NCBI GenBank assembly: GCA_963726995.1 | Contig: CAVSEP010000007.1 | Coordinates: 744,001-808,000 of the forward strand | Reading direction: 5' to 3' | DNA from: DAIDKA01 sp963726995 | GTDB taxonomy: Bacteria; Pseudomonadota; Gammaproteobacteria; Steroidobacterales; Steroidobacteraceae | DNA: 64,000 nt | Shown: positions 26,119-36,027 of the stretch, in pieces | How positions within the stretch are numbered: the stretch's first letter is position 1 | Layout: each line of letters opens with the position of its first letter | Notes under the pieces: generated by a model | The model's database searches: none | Told to the model about the DNA's origin: nothing | Seen by the model: only the letters and a program-made list of their open reading frames with translations | Program-made: the position numbers and the translations under genes

Positions 26119-26970
26119 TCAAAGATTTGCGGCGGTCGCCAGCTGCTTGTCGCGCTCGCGGCGCCGGTTCTGATAGCGCATCCACAGGGCCGAGAGCGTA
26201 ATGCCCGCTGCCACCACCAGCACCATGATCGTGGCCAGTGCGTTCACGTCGGGGCTCACGCCCAGGCGCACCTTGGAAAATATCACCATCGGCAGCGTGC
26301 TGGAGCCGGGGCCGGCGACGAACTGGGTGATGACCAGATCGTCCCAGGACAGCGTAAAGGACAGCAGCCACCCCGATACCAGCGCCGGCGCCACCAGCGG
26401 CAGCGTGATGCGGCGAAACACCGTGCCCGGTGTCGCGCGCCAAGGTCCAATGCCGCCTCCTCCAGCGACTCATCGAATCCGACCAGGCGCGACTGCACGA
26501 CCACCGCCACATAGGCCGTGCAGAAGGTGATGTGCGCCAGGATGATGGTCGCCATGCCGGTGCCACGCGGCCAGCCGATCGCCTGCTGCAGGGTAATGAA
26601 CAGCAGCAGCAGGGCGAGCCCCGTGATCACCTCCGGCATGACCAGCGGCGCCGTGGTCATGCCGACCAGCAGGGTGCGGCCGCGGAACGGGCCGAAGCGC
26701 GCCAGCGCCACGCCGGTGAGCGTACCCAGCACCAGTGCACCGCTGGCGGCGATGAGCGCGATCCTGATGGAGAGCCACGCCGCGCTCAGGATTTCATCGT
26801 TGCCCAGCAGCTCGCCGTACCACCTCAGGGTCGGAGAGTGGGCCGCGTCCCAGACCGTCACCAGGCGCGAGTTGTTCAGCGAGAACACCATCATCGAGAG
26901 GATCGGCGCGTACAGGAACAGCAGCCCCAGACGCCAGCATGACGCGTGAGAACCTGGCCGTGGACTTCAT
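26119..26970 (-). pseudogene. potI: Putrescine ABC transporter permease PotI, two frameshifts
   Basis: Inner-membrane permease of the binding-protein-dependent family. The ATG at 26970 starts MKSTARFSRVMLA. A shift near 26931 leads to LGLLFLYAPILSMMVFSLNN, five membrane helices and the cytoplasmic EAA loop (FDESLEEAALDLGA), broken by a second shift near 26425, after which FRRITLPLVAPALVSGWLLS continues to the end. Length fits PotI (about 280 residues). The start overlaps the potH stop. If the shifts are real the transporter is dead; if not, it is a normal subunit. Confidence 0.88.
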
Positions 26971-27876
26971 CGGTGCGCCTGCATCTGCCGGCCGCCCGAG
27001 CGCTGGAAGATCATGATGGGCACCACCAGCATCAGCAGCATGAGGATGGCGACGGCGCTGGCCAGCGGCCAGTCGCGGTTCTCGAAGAACTCATCCGAGA
27101 GCACCCGGCCGATCATCAGCTGGTCGGTGCGGCCCAGCAGCGAGGGCACCACGTATTCGCCCACCGCCGGGATGAACACCAGCAGGGATCCGGCGATGAT
27201 GCCCGGAACGGACTGCGGCAGCGTCACGCGCAGGAAACTGGTGAAAGGTCGGGCGCCCAGGTCCGCGGCCGCCTCCAGCAGCGCCATGTCGTGCTTTTCC
27301 AGGTTCGCATACAGCGGCAGGATCATGAAGGGCAGGTAGGAATACACGATGCCGACATATACCGCGAAGTCAGTCTGCAGCATGGTCAGGGGCTGGTGGA
27401 TGATGCCGACCGTACATCAGGATATTGTTGATGACGCCGTTGTGCTTGAGCAGCCCGATCCAGGCATAGACGCGCAGCAGGAAGGAGGTCCAGAACGGCA
27501 GCATGACCAGCATCAGCAGCACGCTGCGCCAGGTGCCGGAGGCGCGGGCGATGACATAGGCCATGGGATAGCCCAGCCCCAGGCACAATAGCGTAGATGC
27601 CGCCGCGACCTTCAGCGAATACAGGTAGGCGCTGATATACAGAGGATCGGTGAACAAAAAGGCGTAGTTGCCGAAGTGCAGCGCGGGGCGCGGGAGGCCG
27701 TGCGACCCAGTTCAGGAACGGCGCGTAGGGCGGAATTGCCAGCCGCATTCCTGCGAAAACGACAGTTTCAGCACGATCAGGAAGGGCAGCAGGAACAGCA
27801 CGAACAGCCACGCGAGCGGGATGCCCGCAACCAGCCGGCGCCCGCGTCGATTCAGTTCTTGCAGATTCTGCGCCAT
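26967..27876 (-). pseudogene. potH: Putrescine ABC transporter permease PotH, three frameshifts
   Basis: The ATG at 27876 encodes a first transmembrane helix (GIPLAWLFVLFLLPFLIVLK) that runs into shifts near 27755 and 27700. Then LFTDPLYISAYLYSL, the helix GYPMAYVIARASGTW and LPFWTSFLLRVYAWIGLL follow. A third shift near 27405 precedes LQTDFAVYVGIVYSYLPFMI, the EAA loop (KHDMALLEAAADLGARPF) and the remainder. All parts are in the right order for a PotB/PotH permease of about 300 residues. The last codons overlap potI, and potG ends 4 bp upstream. Confidence 0.86.
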
Positions 27877-27880
27877 GCCC

Positions 27881-29023
27881 CTACTCCGTCAGCACCACGG
27901 GGCTGGCGGCCTGCCAGGACAGGAACACGGCCTCGTCGCGGCCGATGCGCTGCTCGGGATCGCGCGCGGTGTTCGGCAGCGTGACCCGCACCTCCCGTCC
28001 GGAGTCCAGCGCCACCAGGTACACCGATGCATCCCCCATGTAGGCAATGCCGCGAACCCGTCCGCGGGCGACGTTTTCGGCCTCAGGAGTCACGGCGCCG
28101 GCGCCCTGCGGGGGTGCTCGGGTCATGGCAATCTTCTCCGGCCGGACCGCCGCCCAGACCGTGGCGTCGCGCGCCACCGGCAGCGGACGATCGACCTTGA
28201 TCACGCAGCCGAGCTCATTGCAGCGGATGCGCCGCTGTTCCCGCGGTTCGCCCAGGGCCTGGCCTTCGAAGAGATTCACCGAGCCGATGAAGTCAGCGAC
28301 GAAGCGGGTGGCCGGGGACTCGTAGATCTGCGTCGGTGTGCCCACCTGCACGATGCGGCCCTGGTTCATGACTCCCATGCGCGTGGAGAGCGTCATCGCC
28401 TCTTCCTGGTCGTGGGTTACGACGATGAAGGTGACCCCGAGGGCCTTCTGGATGTTGATGAGCTCGAACTGGGTGTGCTCGCGCAGCTTCCGGTCCAGCG
28501 CCGCGAGGGGCTCATCCAGCAGCAGCAGCTTCGGCCGCTTGATCAGCGAACGGGCGAGTGCGATGCGCTGACGCTGGCCGCCGGAGAGCTGGTGCGGCTT
28601 GCGCGGCCCGAAGCCGGCCATCTTCACGATGTCGAGCATTTCCCCGACGCGCCGCCGGATCTCATCGCGCCCCAGCCCCTCCTGCTCGAGTCCGAAGGCG
28701 ATGTTCTTCTCGACGCTCATGTGCGGAAACAGCGCGTAGGACTGGAACATCATGTTCACCGGCCGTTCATACGGCGGCACGGTGCTCATGTCGCGGCCAT
28801 CGACCAGGATGCGTCCCGCCGTCGGCGTCTCGAAACCCGCCAGCATGCGCAGCAGCGTGGTCTTGCCCGACCCGGACCCGCCCAGCAGGCAGAAGATCTC
28901 GCCGCGATGGATATCGAGGGTGACATCGTCCACCGCCACGAAATCATCGAAGCGCTTGGTGACGTGTTCGATCCGCACGTATGCCGGCAGTTGCCCTGAA
29001 TCGTCTGTTTGCTTCTCGTTCAC
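27881..29023 (-). CDS. potG: Putrescine ABC transporter ATPase PotG
   Basis: Energises putrescine import through PotH/PotI. GGSGSGKTT (residues 48-56) is Walker A, PHQLSGGQRQRIALA the signature, LLLLDEPLAALD Walker B and FIVVTHDQEEA the His switch. A TOBE domain closes the protein. Its 380 residues match PotG. It is intact, in contrast to the permeases next to it. It lies 9 bp after potF and 4 bp before potH. Confidence 0.94.
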   Translation of the reverse strand: MNEKQTDDSGQLPAYVRIEHVTKRFDDFVAVDDVTLDIHRGEIFCLLGGSGSGKTTLLRMLAGFETPTAGRILVDGRDMSTVPPYERPVNMMFQSYALFPHMSVEKNIAFGLEQEGLGRDEIRRRVGEMLDIVKMAGFGPRKPHQLSGGQRQRIALARSLIKRPKLLLLDEPLAALDRKLREHTQFELINIQKALGVTFIVVTHDQEEAMTLSTRMGVMNQGRIVQVGTPTQIYESPATRFVADFIGSVNLFEGQALGEPREQRRIRCNELGCVIKVDRPLPVARDATVWAAVRPEKIAMTRAPPQGAGAVTPEAENVARGRVRGIAYMGDASVYLVALDSGREVRVTLPNTARDPEQRIGRDEAVFLSWQAASPVVLTE

Positions 29024-29032
29024 CGTTCCGCC

Positions 29033-30139
29033 TTACTCGCCGGTCTTGAATCGGGTCCACATGCGGTTGAGCAGCCGCGTGAACTGTGCGGTCTTGGCCA
29101 GCTCCGGCACCAGCCTCGCGCGCACCTGCGGCGGCGGGTAGATGCCCGGATCATCGCTGACGGCGCCTTGCAGATGCTCCACGGCCGGATCGTCGCCATT
29201 GGCATATTTGAGAAAATTGCTGTTGCGCGCCGCAATATCCGGGCGCAGCAGGAAGTTGATGAACAGGTGCGCGTTCTTGAGGTGTGGTGCGTCGGCTGGA
29301 ATCGCCACCAGATCGAAGTTGCGCATCGCGCCCTCCTTGGGGATGCGGTACGCCAGTTCAACGCCGCGGCCGGCTTCCAGGGCACGGTCGTGCGCCTGCT
29401 TCACGTCCCCCGACCAGCCCATCGCCAGGCAGATCTCGCCATTGGCCAGGTCATCGATGTACCGCGAGGAGTGCACGTAGCGGATGTAGGGGCGGATGGC
29501 CAGCAGCGCCTGTTCGGCGGCCCGCAGGTCCTGCGGAGACTCGCTGTTCGGCGGGCGGCCCAGATACAGCAGCACGGCGCCCAGCATTTCCGTCGGCGTG
29601 TCCAGCATGGCCACACCGCAATCTGCGAACCGTCTGACCACCGCCGGATCAAAGATCATGCGCAGGGAGTCCACCGGCGCATCCGGCATGCGCTCACGGA
29701 TCCGGGCCACGTTGTAGCCGGGCCCGGAGGTGATCCACATGTAGTCCACGCCGTATTCATTCCCGGGGTTGTAGACCGCCGATTCGCGCGCCACTTCCGG
29801 ATCCAGGTACTTCAGGTTCGGCAGCAGCGCCTTGTCGAGCTTGCGATAGACGCCGGCGGCCACCTGCCGCTGCAGGAAGGGTCCGGAGGGAGCCACCACG
29901 TCGAAATTGGAATGCCCCATGAGCATCTTGGTCTCCAGCACCTCGTTGGAGTCGAAGACGTCATAGTTGACCTTGATGCCGTACTCGCGCTCGAAGTCGT
30001 CGATGACACCCGGGGCGACATAGTCGGACCAGTTGTACACGTTCAGTACCGGCTCATCCGCGATCGAGCCGCCGGTGCAGGCACTGAGGCAGCCCAGCAG
30101 CACGCAGCCTGCGATCAGGGTACGAACGGGAATTGGCAT
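29033..30139 (-). CDS. potF: Putrescine-binding lipoprotein PotF
   Basis: Periplasmic solute-binding protein of the PotD/PotF type. The signal peptide ends in a lipobox (LSAC, Cys21), so it is membrane-tethered. VYNWSDYVAPGVIDDFE, MLMGHSNFDVVAPSG and YMWITSGPGYN match polyamine-binding proteins. It delivers putrescine to PotH/PotI. Gene order potF-potG-potH-potI is as in enterobacteria, here downstream of puuA, from which it is separated by 20 bp. Confidence 0.93.
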   Translation of the reverse strand: MPIPVRTLIAGCVLLGCLSACTGGSIADEPVLNVYNWSDYVAPGVIDDFEREYGIKVNYDVFDSNEVLETKMLMGHSNFDVVAPSGPFLQRQVAAGVYRKLDKALLPNLKYLDPEVARESAVYNPGNEYGVDYMWITSGPGYNVARIRERMPDAPVDSLRMIFDPAVVRRFADCGVAMLDTPTEMLGAVLLYLGRPPNSESPQDLRAAEQALLAIRPYIRYVHSSRYIDDLANGEICLAMGWSGDVKQAHDRALEAGRGVELAYRIPKEGAMRNFDLVAIPADAPHLKNAHLFINFLLRPDIAARNSNFLKYANGDDPAVEHLQGAVSDDPGIYPPPQVRARLVPELAKTAQFTRLLNRMWTRFKTGE

Positions 30140-30159
30140 CTACCTATTATTACAGGCGC

Positions 30160-31500
30160 TCACACGTTCAGCAGCAGATGCTCGCGCTCCCAGGAGCTGA
30201 TGACCTGCAGGAACACCTCGTATTCGGCTTCCTTGACCAGGGCAAAGGCCTCCACGAAGGTCGGTCCCAGCAGTTCCACCAGCGGCTCGCAGGCCCGAAA
30301 CTCCCGCAACGCCTCATCCAGGGTGCGCGGCAGCCCGAACGGCAGATCATGGGCACTGCCGCTGATCGGGTCGGTGGGCTGCAGCCCCTCGGTCATCCCC
30401 AGGTAGCCGCAGGCCAGGGAGGCCGCCATGGCGATGTACGGGTTGGCGTCCGCGCCGCCGCAGCGGTTTTCCACCCGACGGTTGGCGGCGCTGGCGTTCG
30501 GCACGCGCAGGCCCGCAGTGCGGTTGTCATAGCCCCAGTGGGTATTGATCGGAGCGGTCTGATGACGGGTCAGGCGCCGGTAGGAATTCACGTTCGGGCA
30601 GAACAGCGCCATGGCGGCCGGCAGATAGCGCTGCAGACCGGCGATATGCGAGAAGAACAGCGGCGCCGGGCTGCCGTCCGCATTGCTGAAGATGTTCTTG
30701 CCGCTCTTGCGGTCCAGCACGCTCTGGTGGATGTGCATGGCGCTGCCGGGCTCCTTGGCATGGGGCTTGGCCATGAAGGTCGCGTACATCTTGTGGCGCA
30801 GGGCCGCCTCGCGCGCGGTGCGCTTGAAGAGGAAGGCCTGGTCGGCCAGATCCAGCGCGTTGCCGTGGATCAGGTTGATCTCCATCTGCGCCGGCCCATC
30901 CTCGTGGATCAGCGTGTCGATCTCGATCTCCTGGTCTTCGCAGAACTGGTAGATATCATCGAACAGCGGGTCAAACTCGTTGACGGCCGCGATGCTGTAG
31001 GACTGCCGACCCGGTTCCGCCCGTCCGGAGCGGCCGACGGGCGGCTTCAGCGGATAGTCGGCGTCGAGATTCGGCTCGATGAGGTAGAACTCCAGCTCCG
31101 GTGCCACCACCGGGTCCCAGCCGCGCTGGGCATACAGTTCCAGCACGTGGCGCAGCACATTGCGCGGCGCCATGGCGACGCGCCGGCCGTCGCCGTAATA
31201 GCAGTCATGAATCACCTGGGCGGTGGGCTCGGCGGCCCAGGGCACGCGCCGCACCGTCTTCGGGTCGGCCTTGAGAATGATGTCGATCTCGGCCGGATTC
31301 ATCGCATCCCCGGTATTGGCCGGGTAATCCCCGGTCACCGTCTGCAGGAACACACTCTCCGGCAGGCGCATGCCGCCGTCCTCGGCGAACTTCTCCGCCG
31401 GCATGATCTTGCCGCGGGCAATGCCCGCCATGTCCGGAATGATGGCCTCGACCTCGGAAATGCCATGGTCGCGGAAGAACTGTTGAATATCAGTAGCCAT
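30160..31500 (-). CDS. puuA: Gamma-glutamylputrescine synthetase, glutamine synthetase family
   Basis: Joins glutamate to putrescine with ATP, the first step of the Puu route. ELEFYLIEPN, EDGPAQMEINL (metal ligands), GSAMHIHQSVLD (ATP/metal site), NSYRRLTRHQTAPIN, and RVENRCGGADANPYIAMAA match glutamine synthetase-fold ligases. The length of 446 residues and the polyamine context make PuuA the likely identity over GlnA. It begins 3 bp after the puuD stop. Confidence 0.9.
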   Translation of the reverse strand: MATDIQQFFRDHGISEVEAIIPDMAGIARGKIMPAEKFAEDGGMRLPESVFLQTVTGDYPANTGDAMNPAEIDIILKADPKTVRRVPWAAEPTAQVIHDCYYGDGRRVAMAPRNVLRHVLELYAQRGWDPVVAPELEFYLIEPNLDADYPLKPPVGRSGRAEPGRQSYSIAAVNEFDPLFDDIYQFCEDQEIEIDTLIHEDGPAQMEINLIHGNALDLADQAFLFKRTAREAALRHKMYATFMAKPHAKEPGSAMHIHQSVLDRKSGKNIFSNADGSPAPLFFSHIAGLQRYLPAAMALFCPNVNSYRRLTRHQTAPINTHWGYDNRTAGLRVPNASAANRRVENRCGGADANPYIAMAASLACGYLGMTEGLQPTDPISGSAHDLPFGLPRTLDEALREFRACEPLVELLGPTFVEAFALVKEAEYEVFLQVISSWEREHLLLNV

Positions 31501-31503
31501 ATA

Positions 31504-32258
31504 TCACCTGGTCTGCGCGCGCTCGCGGCTGGCATCGCCAAAGGCCGCAAACAACGCGCGCGAAAATGGGTTGCTCATCGCCTGCCACTCGGGGTGCCAT
31601 TGCACCGCCAGGGCGAACTTCGGCGAGTTGCGGACGTGGAAGGCCTCGATCAGGCCATCCGGGGCACGAGCCTCGACCACGAGATCCTGGCCCAGCCGCT
31701 CGACGCCCTGCCAATGCAGGGAATTGACTCGATCTGCTCCACGCCCGCGAGTTTGCGCAGCAGCCCCCCGGGCTCCAGGCGCACCTCGTGCGCGGGGCCG
31801 TACTGCACTTCGAGGTCGGCACTCTCATCGTCCCGGTGATCCATATGCCCCGGGGTCTCGTGAACCCGCTGCAGCAGGGTGCCGCCGAAGGCCACGTTCA
31901 TTTCCTGGAAACCCCGGCAGATGCCCAACAGCGGCACGCCCATCTGCACCGCGCGCGGAATCAGGGTCAAGGTGGTCGCATCGCGGTTCGGATCGTGCAA
32001 GGTACCGGGCGCGCTGGGGCTGCCTGCGTAATGGTGCGGCTCGACATTCGACGGGCTGCCCGGCAGCACGATGCCATCCAGATGCCGCAGCACCTCGGTG
32101 ATGTCGTCCGCGGCGCCCAGGGCGGGCAGCAGCACCGGAATGCCCCCGGCGCCCTCGGTCACCGCGGTCATGTACTTCTCACCGGCCATATGAAACGGAT
32201 GGTGGCCAATCATGCGGCGATCGGCGGATATGCCGACGACCGGGCGTCGCGATGTCAT
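31504..32258 (-). pseudogene. puuD: Gamma-glutamyl-GABA hydrolase PuuD, one frameshift
   Basis: A class I glutamine amidotransferase-like peptidase that releases GABA. VVGISADRRM, GIVLPGSPSNVEPHHY, and GICRGFQEMNVAFGG (nucleophile Cys) are in the first frame. After KLAGVEQIE a one-base deletion near 31727 shifts the rest: VNSLHWQGVERLGQDLVVEA, AFHVRNSPKFALAVQWHPEW (catalytic His/Glu) and NPFSRALFAAFGDAS, ending in TGA at 31504. The lost part includes the catalytic dyad. It is the first gene of the minus-strand polyamine operon. Confidence 0.88.
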
Positions 32259-32273
32259 TGATTGATTCGGGGG

Positions 32274-32293
32274 CTGTTTAAGATAATAAACAG
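32274..32293. promoter_or_regulatory. Candidate operator between puuD and puuB
   Basis: CTGTTTA and TAAACAG form perfect 7-bp arms around AGATAA. It sits 16 bp upstream of the puuD start codon. A second half-site TTTTAAACAG lies at about 32502-32511, just before puuB. A transcription factor such as the PuuR homologue encoded nearby could bind, but no experiment or matching known consensus is available to me. Confidence 0.4.
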
Positions 32294-32520
32294 ATCCCGC
32301 CCTCAGGTCGTGTTACTGGGGCTTATTAGACCACAGGAAGGGGTCGGCGGCTGCTCCGCGGCGCACATTTTCGCCCGCCTGCCATCAGTGGTAAACTAGC
32401 CTCACAGCCCGACAATATAGCCACTTGCGGGCCCGTCCGTCAGGTACCCGAGCGCCCGGCCGAGGGGTACGAAGCCCGCTACCGGGCGCTTTAAATATTT
32501 TAAACAGCTTGGGGTCCGTT

Positions 32521-33801
32521 ATGACCGGCCAGCCGGTCGCCCGCACTTACTATTCCGCCACCCGCAGCCCCGCCCCGGCCCGCCCGAGGCTCGCCGGCAG
32601 CCATAGCTGCGATGTCTGCGTGGTGGGTGGCGGCATCGCGGGCACCTCCGCGGCGCTGCACCTGGCCGAGCGCGGATTGCAGGTGATAGTGCTCGAAGCA
32701 CAGCAGATCGGTTGGGGCGCATCGGGCCGCAGCGGCGCGCAGGTGCTGCCCGGGGTGGCGGCCGGCCAGGACAAGATCGAGAAGCTGCTGGGGGCCGCGG
32801 ACGCCCGCAAGGTCTGGGACGCTTCGGTGGCCGGCGTGCGCCTGGTGCGCGAGCTGATCGACCGCCATGGCATCGATGCGCAGTATGTCGCCGGCCACCT
32901 GCTCACCGCGGTGAAGCCCCGTCACCTGCACGAGCTGCGCACCCATCTGGATGACCTGCAGCGCCGCTACGGCTATGAGGGCCTGCGCTACCTGCCGCAG
33001 GATGAAGTGTGCAGCGTCATCGCCAGTCGTCGCTACCTCGGGGCGCTGTACGACCCGAACGCCGGACACATCCATCCGCTCAACTACACCTTAGGGCTCG
33101 CCGCGGCGGCCGAGCGGCTGGGCGTGCGCATCTTCGAGGGCACGCGTGCGGTGGAATTCACCGGGCGCTCACCGGTGCGCGTCAGCACGCCAGGTGGCGA
33201 AGTGCGCTGCCGGCAACTGGTCCTGTGCGGCAACGTGTATCTGGGGCCCACGGCACCGTCCCTGCAGTCCCGGATCATGGCCGTGGGCACCTGCATCGTG
33301 GCCAGCGAGGCCCTCGGGGCGCAACGCGCCCAGGCCCTCATCACCAACAATGCCGCCGTCTCGGACATGAACTGGGTGCTGGATTATTTCCGGCGCACGG
33401 CCGATCACCGCCTGCTGTTCGGCGGCCGCGTCACCTACGCCGGCTTTGACCCGGATCGCATCGCCGCGGCCACGCGCAAGCGCATGGTGGCGGTATTTCC
33501 GCAGCTGCACGATGTGGCGGTGGACTTCGCCTGGGGCGGGCACGTGGACATCACGCGCAACCGCGCGCCGGACTTCGGGCGGCTCAATCCCGACGTGTAC
33601 TACCTGCAGGGATTTTCCGGCCACGGAATCGCCCTCGCCGGCATGGCCGGGAAACTGGTGAGCGAGGCCATCGCAGGGGACGCCGGCCGCTTCGATGTGT
33701 TCGCGCGCATCCCGCATGGCGGCTTTCCCGGCGGCCCCGCGTTGCGGCGCCCGGCGCTGGTGCTGGCGATGATGTACTACCGGATCAAGGATCTGCTGTA
33801 G
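32521..33801 (+). CDS. puuB: Gamma-glutamylputrescine oxidase PuuB, FAD-dependent
   Basis: Oxidises gamma-glutamylputrescine to the aldehyde. DVCVVGGGIAGTSAALHLAE (near residue 31) is the FAD-binding Rossmann motif. WGASGRSGAQVLPG is the covalent or close flavin contact typical of DAO-family amine oxidases. GLQSRIMAVGTC-type and LQGFSGHGIALAGMAGKL complete the fold. ATG at 32521 is chosen because the upstream 96 in-frame bases lie in the divergent promoter. It is divergent from puuD. PuuC is missing here, and its role could be filled by the aldehyde dehydrogenase at 55.6 kb. Confidence 0.9.
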   Translation: MTGQPVARTYYSATRSPAPARPRLAGSHSCDVCVVGGGIAGTSAALHLAERGLQVIVLEAQQIGWGASGRSGAQVLPGVAAGQDKIEKLLGAADARKVWDASVAGVRLVRELIDRHGIDAQYVAGHLLTAVKPRHLHELRTHLDDLQRRYGYEGLRYLPQDEVCSVIASRRYLGALYDPNAGHIHPLNYTLGLAAAAERLGVRIFEGTRAVEFTGRSPVRVSTPGGEVRCRQLVLCGNVYLGPTAPSLQSRIMAVGTCIVASEALGAQRAQALITNNAAVSDMNWVLDYFRRTADHRLLFGGRVTYAGFDPDRIAAATRKRMVAVFPQLHDVAVDFAWGGHVDITRNRAPDFGRLNPDVYYLQGFSGHGIALAGMAGKLVSEAIAGDAGRFDVFARIPHGGFPGGPALRRPALVLAMMYYRIKDLL

Positions 33802-33811
33802 CCCTCAAGGA

Positions 33812-36022
33812 TCAGCGCGGGCGGATCTCAAAGCAGCGATGGATGCGCGGATTGCGCTCGAAATCCAGCGCGATGGTGGCACGGGAAATGTCCGTGACCG
33901 CGTGTCGCGCGCTGATGGATTCGTCCAGCTTGAAGCGCTGCGCGTTGGTGGAGAACACCAGCAGGCCATCGTGATTGAGCAACTGGGTGCACAGCTCGAT
34001 CAGCATGCTGTGATCGCGACTCACATCCAGCACGCCCTGCATGCGCTTGGAGTTCGAAAAGGTCGGCGGATCCAGGAACACCAGGTCAAAGCGCTCGCCG
34101 GCAGCCACCGCCTGGTCCAGCCATTCGCGGCAGTCGGCCTGGATGAGTTCATGGGGCTCGCGCGGGATGTCATTCAGGTCCAGGTTGCGCCGCGCCCATT
34201 GCAGGTAGGTGCGCGACATGTCCACGGACGTGCTGGCGCGCGCGCCGCCCGCGGCGGCGTGCACGGTGGCCGTGGCGGTATAGCAGAACAGGTTGAGGAA
34301 TCGTCCGCCCCGGGCCTGCGCGCCCAGCCGCTCGCGCGTGATGCGGTGATCGAGGAACAGCCCGGTGTCCAGGTAGTCGTCGAAGTTCACCCAGAAGCGC
34401 CGGCCGGCCTCGCGCGCCATGTGAAACACCGCCTGGCTTTCAAGCTTGCGGTACTGCCCGCCGCCGGACTGCTTGCGACGCAGCCGCACGCGGATCCGTT
34501 CACCGGGCACGCCCGTGACTTCGGTGAGCACCGACAGGGCCTCGCCGCGCCGGCGCTTCGCCGCTTCCGGGTCGATGCTGGAGGGCGCCTCGTATTCCTG
34601 CACGTACAGCCAATCCTCCGGCCCCGCCTCCCCGAGGATGCCATAGCGATCGATCGCCAGGGCGTACTCGGGCATGTCGGCGTCGTAGAGCCGGACATTG
34701 AACACGCCCTGCTCACGCGCCCAGCTGTCGAAACGCTTGAGGTTCTTGGCCAGCCGGTTGGCAAACATGCGCGCGCCGGGGGCGGCGGCGGACTGCGCAT
34801 CGGCGGTAAGTCCGGTGCGCTTGCGCCCCACTTCCCGGAAGCTTGCCGCTTCGACGGTCAGGCGCAGCAGGCGGCACTCGATGGCGCCATTCCACATCGT
34901 ATGGGTGCGTCGCGCACGTATGCCCAGCTCCAGTCCCAACTCGGGTGTGCCGGTGAAGACCGCGGCGTGCCAGCCCGGGAACTGCTCGCGCAGCACGATT
35001 CCCAGCTCACGGTGCGCGACGCGTGCGCCGGCGAGATCCTCCATGCGCACGCCGTAGGGGGGATTGGTGGCCAGCAGGCCCGGCGTCTGTCCGGGCAGCG
35101 GCTGGGCCTGCGCCAGCAGCCCCGTGGAGAAATGCACCCACGGGCCGATGCCGGCGCGCTGGGCATTGCCGGAGGCTGCGCGAATGCTCGCGGCGTCGCG
35201 ATCGATGCCGCGCAGCGGCAGATGCCCGGGCGGCAGCTCGCGCACCTGCGCCTGCGCCGCGGCCCGGACCCGTGCCCACAGCGCCGCGTCATGGCCCCGC
35301 CAGCCCAGGAAACCAAAATAGTCCCGGCTCAGTCCCGGCGCCCGGTGCGCCGCGATCAGCGCGGCTTCGATCACCAATGTGCCCGAGCCGCACATCGGAT
35401 CGAGGAACCCGGCGCCGTCCGCGGCAAGCTGCGGCCAGCCGGCGCGCAGCAGTATGCCGGCCGCGACGTTCTCCTTCAGCGGCGCCTCACCGGCCTCCCC
35501 GCGATAACCGCGGCGGTGCAGGCTTTCCCCGGACAGGTCGATGGACACGCTCACCTGCTCGCCGTTGGCATGGGCATGAACCCTTACGTCGGGTCGCTCG
35601 CGCTGCACATCCGGCCGGTAGCCGGCCCAGGCGCGCAAGCCATCGCAGATGGCGTCCTTGAGCTTCAGCGCGCCGAAGTGGGTGTGGGTGATCTGCGGGT
35701 GCTGACCGCTGAAATCACAGGCCAGCGTCGCCTGCGGCCCCACATGCCGTGTCCAGTCGATGCGCCGCAGCTCGGCATAGAACTCATCGGTGCTGGCCGC
35801 ATTGAAGGTGGCGATTTCCAGGAACAGGCGATTGGCCGTGCGCGATTCCAGGCAGACCCGGTAGGCGCATTCCAGGGAACCCTGAAAGCTCACGCCCGTC
35901 GTGCGTTCGCGAACGGCGCTTGCGCCGCAGGCGTTCAGTTCCTGCACCAGCAGGTCGGCGAGACCGCGCGGGCAGCTGGCCAGCAGCGGCAGCAGCGCCT
36001 CATGCTGCGAAGTGTCCTGCAT
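33812..36022 (-). CDS. rlmL: Fused 23S rRNA methyltransferase RlmKL
   Basis: Bifunctional enzyme that makes m2G2445 and m7G2069 in 23S rRNA. It has a THUMP N-terminus, an RlmL methyltransferase with FLDPMCGSGTLVIEA and LATNPPYGVRM, and an RlmK part with FLNLFCYTATATVHAAAGGA and LVFLDPPTFSNSKRM. The fusion is characteristic of gammaproteobacteria. ATG at 36022 (MQDTSQH) is 5 bp after the puuR stop, so the two are co-transcribed. A long open frame antisense to the gene is just composition. Confidence 0.95.
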   Translation of the reverse strand: MQDTSQHEALLPLLASCPRGLADLLVQELNACGASAVRERTTGVSFQGSLECAYRVCLESRTANRLFLEIATFNAASTDEFYAELRRIDWTRHVGPQATLACDFSGQHPQITHTHFGALKLKDAICDGLRAWAGYRPDVQRERPDVRVHAHANGEQVSVSIDLSGESLHRRGYRGEAGEAPLKENVAAGILLRAGWPQLAADGAGFLDPMCGSGTLVIEAALIAAHRAPGLSRDYFGFLGWRGHDAALWARVRAAAQAQVRELPPGHLPLRGIDRDAASIRAASGNAQRAGIGPWVHFSTGLLAQAQPLPGQTPGLLATNPPYGVRMEDLAGARVAHRELGIVLREQFPGWHAAVFTGTPELGLELGIRARRTHTMWNGAIECRLLRLTVEAASFREVGRKRTGLTADAQSAAAPGARMFANRLAKNLKRFDSWAREQGVFNVRLYDADMPEYALAIDRYGILGEAGPEDWLYVQEYEAPSSIDPEAAKRRRGEALSVLTEVTGVPGERIRVRLRRKQSGGGQYRKLESQAVFHMAREAGRRFWVNFDDYLDTGLFLDHRITRERLGAQARGGRFLNLFCYTATATVHAAAGGARASTSVDMSRTYLQWARRNLDLNDIPREPHELIQADCREWLDQAVAAGERFDLVFLDPPTFSNSKRMQGVLDVSRDHSMLIELCTQLLNHDGLLVFSTNAQRFKLDESISARHAVTDISRATIALDFERNPRIHRCFEIRPR

Positions 36023-36027
36023 CGCGG

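Noticed and set aside
24161..26566. Single 801-codon minus-strand gene
   Set aside because: Two genes in one frame by chance: the aminotransferase starts at 25366, and ppgK ends in another frame.
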